Shown here one piece after another: positions 10,227 to 13,083 of a DNA stretch of 13,083 nucleotides (the stretch's first letter is position 1; every line of letters begins with the position of its first letter). Source of the DNA: Deltaproteobacteria bacterium (lineage in GTDB: Bacteria > Desulfobacterota > G020345765); the NCBI GenBank assembly GCA_030616835.1, contig JAUWWP010000035.1, forward strand, positions 1 to 13,083, written 5' to 3'. Made by a program: the position numbers and the translations under genes. The notes beneath the pieces were generated by a model. That model did no database searches. It worked only from the letters and a program-made list of their open reading frames with translations, and was not told the DNA's origin.

Positions 10227-13046
10227 CTAAAAGATGTTCCCGATGAAGAAATGCCATTCACTCAGTCCTTCCTCTTTTTTCTTGTCCAGCTTGAATCCCA
10301 GGTCAAACCTGAAGGGACCGATAGGGGTAAGATAACGCAGTCCAAAACCTGCCGAATCTCTAATGTTCACTTCCTTCCATCTCTGCCCGACACCTCCCTC
10401 GTCAGAGAAAACCGTTCCGCCAAGGCCCCAGAGCAGGGGAAATCGTATTTCCAGGGAGGAGCTGAGCATAATGTTTCCGGGGCCGAGGGAATCCTCCCGG
10501 AAACCTCGGAGCGAAGTAGTCCCTCCGAGTCTAAACTTTTCGCTCAGGGGAAGCTCCTCGCTTTTTCCGTAGGGGAAACCATATCCCGCCCGCAGAGAAA
10601 TGGCGGCGATAAACCTTTTATAAAGGGGAAAATAGAGATTAAACCGTCCAAAGGACTTAAGGAATTCAGCTTTTGAAGCAAGATAGCTATTAGAGAAATC
10701 GATGGTAAGGGTTTCAAGTGTTCCCCGGGTGGGATTAAAGAAATCGTTTCGGGTATCACGGATCAATATTGGACTAAAGATACCCAGTCGCCTGGGCTCT
10801 TCCTCCAAATCCAGTTCCCCTTCCTCCCCCTCTATATTGAGGTAATCGAGCAGGGAAAACTTATACTGAAGCGAGCCCTGTATGACTCGGGTAAGCTCCT
10901 TATCCACCCCCAGAATCGTGCTATCCTCGCGTAGGTCATATCTAATGGTCTTTCCTGAGAGCTCAATCGTGTTTCTTTCCAGGAAATCGATCACATTTAC
11001 CCGGGCCTCGGCCTTGTAATCAAATAGCCAGGGCTCCCGGAAGCCGAGATTGAATTTCCGCTCATGAAATTCAAGGTATGACCGGGAAAAATCTACCTTC
11101 TCCTTGCTTACCCTTACCCCGCGCATAAAGTAGCTAATATCACCACGCAGAGATATGCTGCGGCCACTGCCCTCCAGATTCTTATGGGAAATCTCGGCAA
11201 ACCCCCTCCAGCCATCAGCAGTACCATAGCCCAGACCGAACTCAAGCGCCCCGCTCTTTCTCTCCTTTACCTTTACCAGAAAGTCTCTTTCCTCTCTTCG
11301 GGTAACTCTGATAATTGGCTTAATGCTCACCTTCTCGAAAAAGCCCAGACGATGGAGTCTTTGCTGAGACAAGGCAACCTTTTCCGGATCGCAGGGCTCG
11401 CCGGTATCGAATAAGAGCTCCCTTCGTATTACCCGGTCTTTAGTAAAATCATTTCCCTGGATTATAATCCCGGCTACGGAAACCCGGGGGCCCTCTTCGA
11501 TAATAAAGCTCACCGTAGCCTCTTTCCGATCCTGACTGAAATTAAACTCAGATTTTACCCCGGCAAATAGAAAGCCGTTCTTTAAATGCAAATCGATTAT
11601 GGCCTTTTTTGAATCCTCTACGGCCCAGAAATCCAGGGGATGATTTACCTTTAGAGGAATTAGCCTATGAATGTCTTTAGCAGAAAATATCGTATTCCCT
11701 TTGATCTCTATCCCCTTCACCAGGGTTTGAACCCCTTCATCGATGTAGATTGTGACGGACATTCTTCTTCTATTTTTATCGAAACTCTTCTCCGTCTTCT
11801 TAATCCGGGCATCAAGAAATCCTTTCTTTTTATACAGAAAGATAATGGCCTTGAGATCCTCTTGTAATCGATCCTCCAGATAAATCCCATTGAACTCCCG
11901 GCCATAGAGGTAACCCAGGATGCTTGAAGGTCGGGTCAACACCTGCTTCCGCAGAAGCTTATTGGAAAGCTTATGGTTCCCGACGAATTCAATCCCCCGC
12001 AGGGATACCTTACTGCCCTCTTTCAGATAAAATATGATTACCTTCTCTCCATCTGGCATCGGGGATATCTCGTAAGAGACCTCGGCAAAAAGATATCTTC
12101 TTTTTTGATAAAAATACTTATACTCCTCGCTCCACTGTGCCAGAAGGCCTGGGCTGAAACTCTCGCCTTCCTCAAGCTGGAAGATCTTCTTTAGTTTCCT
12201 GCTACGAAGCTGTTTAGGCCGGACACTAAATCTTTCACCTTCCTCGAGCGAGAAATACACTATCGCTCGATTAGTAGAAGAATCATAAACTACTTCGGGC
12301 TCGGAAAATGTTGCCTCCCAGAAGCCTTCCTTTCGATAAAGCTCCTTAAGAGCATTAACTGACTCCCTTAAAAGATTTCGGTCTAACCTTTCTCCGGACT
12401 TTAGGGGAATTACTCGTTGAAGCCTTTTTCTTTTGAAGTGGGTGTTCCCGGGAAATAGAATCTTAGAGATCCGGCAAGGCTCACCTGCTTCGATATTCAC
12501 CCGCAAAGAGACCTGGTATTGCTGGGGAAAGGGCCTTACCTCGATCCTCACCCTTGCCCGAAGATACCCATGCTCCTCGTAGACTTTTCTAAGTGCTTCT
12601 TGATATTCCTTAAGCTTATCCGGGTGAAATTCTTCTCCCGGACTCACTCCCATGATCTTAAGCAACCTCTCTTCAGGGATCCAACGATTCCCCCTGAACT
12701 TTATCTCCTTTAGCCTTACCCTGGGAGTTAAAATATAGAGCAGCTTTACCCCTCCAGGCAATTCCGTGGCTCTGACGGTGATATCAGAGAAAAGGCCCTT
12801 CAGCCAGAGCATCTCCAGGCTCTTATCAATCGCTTCATCCGAATAGGGATCCCCTGGCTGGATTCCAATTAAATCAATCAACTCCGATCTACTAACTTTT
12901 AGCGGGCAGCTAAATTCAATCTCGCTGATAAATCTCCCCTCCGGCTTATCGATACTGGCAGCTAATCCTTGACAGGGCATTATGGCCATTAAAGGAAAAA
13001 GGAGTATGGATCCTAACCGGATATATCGGGAAAGACTCTGTTTCAT
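10227..13046 (-). CDS. Omp85 family outer-membrane assembly protein (BamA-like) with seven POTRA domains
   Basis: This 939-residue protein has a signal peptide (about 1-30, SILLFPLMAIMPCQGLAA) and then seven consecutive POTRA-like units at about 38-109, 110-189, 190-271, 272-346, 347-439, 440-520 and 521-597. Most open with a strand and a GN or similar turn (IKFRGN, ILFPGN, IEFVGN, IEIKGN, IIIQGN) and have a later Y...G(F/Y) helix motif. The fourth is the most divergent and lacks the GN turn. The rest (about 598-939) is a 16-strand-type barrel with the diagnostic loop-6 motif T844-SLRGF849 and a C-terminal phenylalanine (FFIGNIF), the outer-membrane targeting signal. Omp85 proteins fold and insert beta-barrel proteins. 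BamA of E. coli has five POTRA domains and about 800 residues. No Shine-Dalgarno is obvious before ATG 13046. Gene neighbours do not distinguish BamA from a paralogue, so no symbol is given. Confidence 0.9.
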   Translation of the reverse strand: MKQSLSRYIRLGSILLFPLMAIMPCQGLAASIDKPEGRFISEIEFSCPLKVSRSELIDLIGIQPGDPYSDEAIDKSLEMLWLKGLFSDITVRATELPGGVKLLYILTPRVRLKEIKFRGNRWIPEERLLKIMGVSPGEEFHPDKLKEYQEALRKVYEEHGYLRARVRIEVRPFPQQYQVSLRVNIEAGEPCRISKILFPGNTHFKRKRLQRVIPLKSGERLDRNLLRESVNALKELYRKEGFWEATFSEPEVVYDSSTNRAIVYFSLEEGERFSVRPKQLRSRKLKKIFQLEEGESFSPGLLAQWSEEYKYFYQKRRYLFAEVSYEISPMPDGEKVIIFYLKEGSKVSLRGIEFVGNHKLSNKLLRKQVLTRPSSILGYLYGREFNGIYLEDRLQEDLKAIIFLYKKKGFLDARIKKTEKSFDKNRRRMSVTIYIDEGVQTLVKGIEIKGNTIFSAKDIHRLIPLKVNHPLDFWAVEDSKKAIIDLHLKNGFLFAGVKSEFNFSQDRKEATVSFIIEEGPRVSVAGIIIQGNDFTKDRVIRRELLFDTGEPCDPEKVALSQQRLHRLGFFEKVSIKPIIRVTRREERDFLVKVKERKSGALEFGLGYGTADGWRGFAEISHKNLEGSGRSISLRGDISYFMRGVRVSKEKVDFSRSYLEFHERKFNLGFREPWLFDYKAEARVNVIDFLERNTIELSGKTIRYDLREDSTILGVDKELTRVIQGSLQYKFSLLDYLNIEGEEGELDLEEEPRRLGIFSPILIRDTRNDFFNPTRGTLETLTIDFSNSYLASKAEFLKSFGRFNLYFPLYKRFIAAISLRAGYGFPYGKSEELPLSEKFRLGGTTSLRGFREDSLGPGNIMLSSSLEIRFPLLWGLGGTVFSDEGGVGQRWKEVNIRDSAGFGLRYLTPIGPFRFDLGFKLDKKKEEGLSEWHFFIGNIF

Positions 13047-13083
13047 AAAAAAATGTCCAAGATCCGATTGGACCCTGGACTCC
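13047..13083. other. Short upstream flank of the Omp85 gene, nothing recognised
   Basis: These 37 bases include an A7 run next to the start codon and no clear ribosome binding site or promoter. The promoter and any upstream operon partner of the Omp85 gene lie beyond the window. Confidence 0.5.

Noticed and set aside
10251..10676. 141-codon plus-strand ORF opposite the Omp85 barrel
   Set aside because: It is antisense to strongly conserved barrel codons, including the loop-6 region, and has no recognisable domain. It is a shadow ORF.

Overview
The window looks like chromosomal DNA of an uncultured diderm (Gram-negative type) bacterium. An Omp85/BamA outer-membrane assembly protein, a SurA-like periplasmic chaperone and a secreted protein with a C-terminal membrane anchor all imply an outer membrane. 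The archaeal-type fructose-1,6-bisphosphate aldolase/phosphatase, an AmmeMemoRadiSam-type radical SAM enzyme and a cobalamin-binding radical SAM protein fit an anaerobic, possibly thermophilic or early-branching lineage. The sequence alone does not fix the phylum. I see no rRNA, tRNA, transposase, integrase or CRISPR array.

Layout: most genes lie on the minus strand, so the window reads right to left. A 939-residue Omp85 protein with seven apparent POTRA domains (13046-10227) is followed by a four-repeat secreted protein (10025-8652). That second gene has a perfect TTGACA/TATAAT promoter and a C/G-rich hairpin at the predicted 5' end of its transcript. A plus-strand RDD-family membrane protein (8163-8582) lies next, with its own strong promoter. 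Then come a compact SurA-like chaperone without a rotamase domain (7821-7198) and a metabolic run: nicotinate phosphoribosyltransferase (6951-5794), FBP aldolase/phosphatase (5750-4644), radical SAM AmrS (4636-3653), a nicotinamidase-like isochorismatase-fold hydrolase (3465-2932) and acylphosphatase (2643-2362). A plus-strand response regulator (1495-2229) and a divergent cobalamin/radical SAM gene running off the left edge (1339-1) complete it.

The nicotinamidase candidate and nicotinate phosphoribosyltransferase are consecutive steps of NAD salvage (nicotinamide to nicotinate to NaMN). The first three genes of the run are tightly spaced (43 and 7 nt), which suggests co-transcription. The Omp85 protein and the SurA-like protein both serve outer-membrane protein biogenesis, although other genes separate them.

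Intergenic spaces are dense with palindromic repeats. One group is bounded by GTAGGGG...CCCCTAC: three copies carry a structured AGCCTTCG...CGAAGTAGGC core, and two short copies are perfect palindromes. There are also two AT-rich imperfect inverted repeats, one of which supplies the last residues and stop codon of the SurA-like gene. Two repeat copies show a compensatory base-pair change, so their secondary structure appears to be maintained. I did not find a clearly new multi-gene system. The most notable items are the structured repeats, the hairpin leader, the degenerate receiver protein, the seven-POTRA Omp85 and the CxC-tailed repeat protein.
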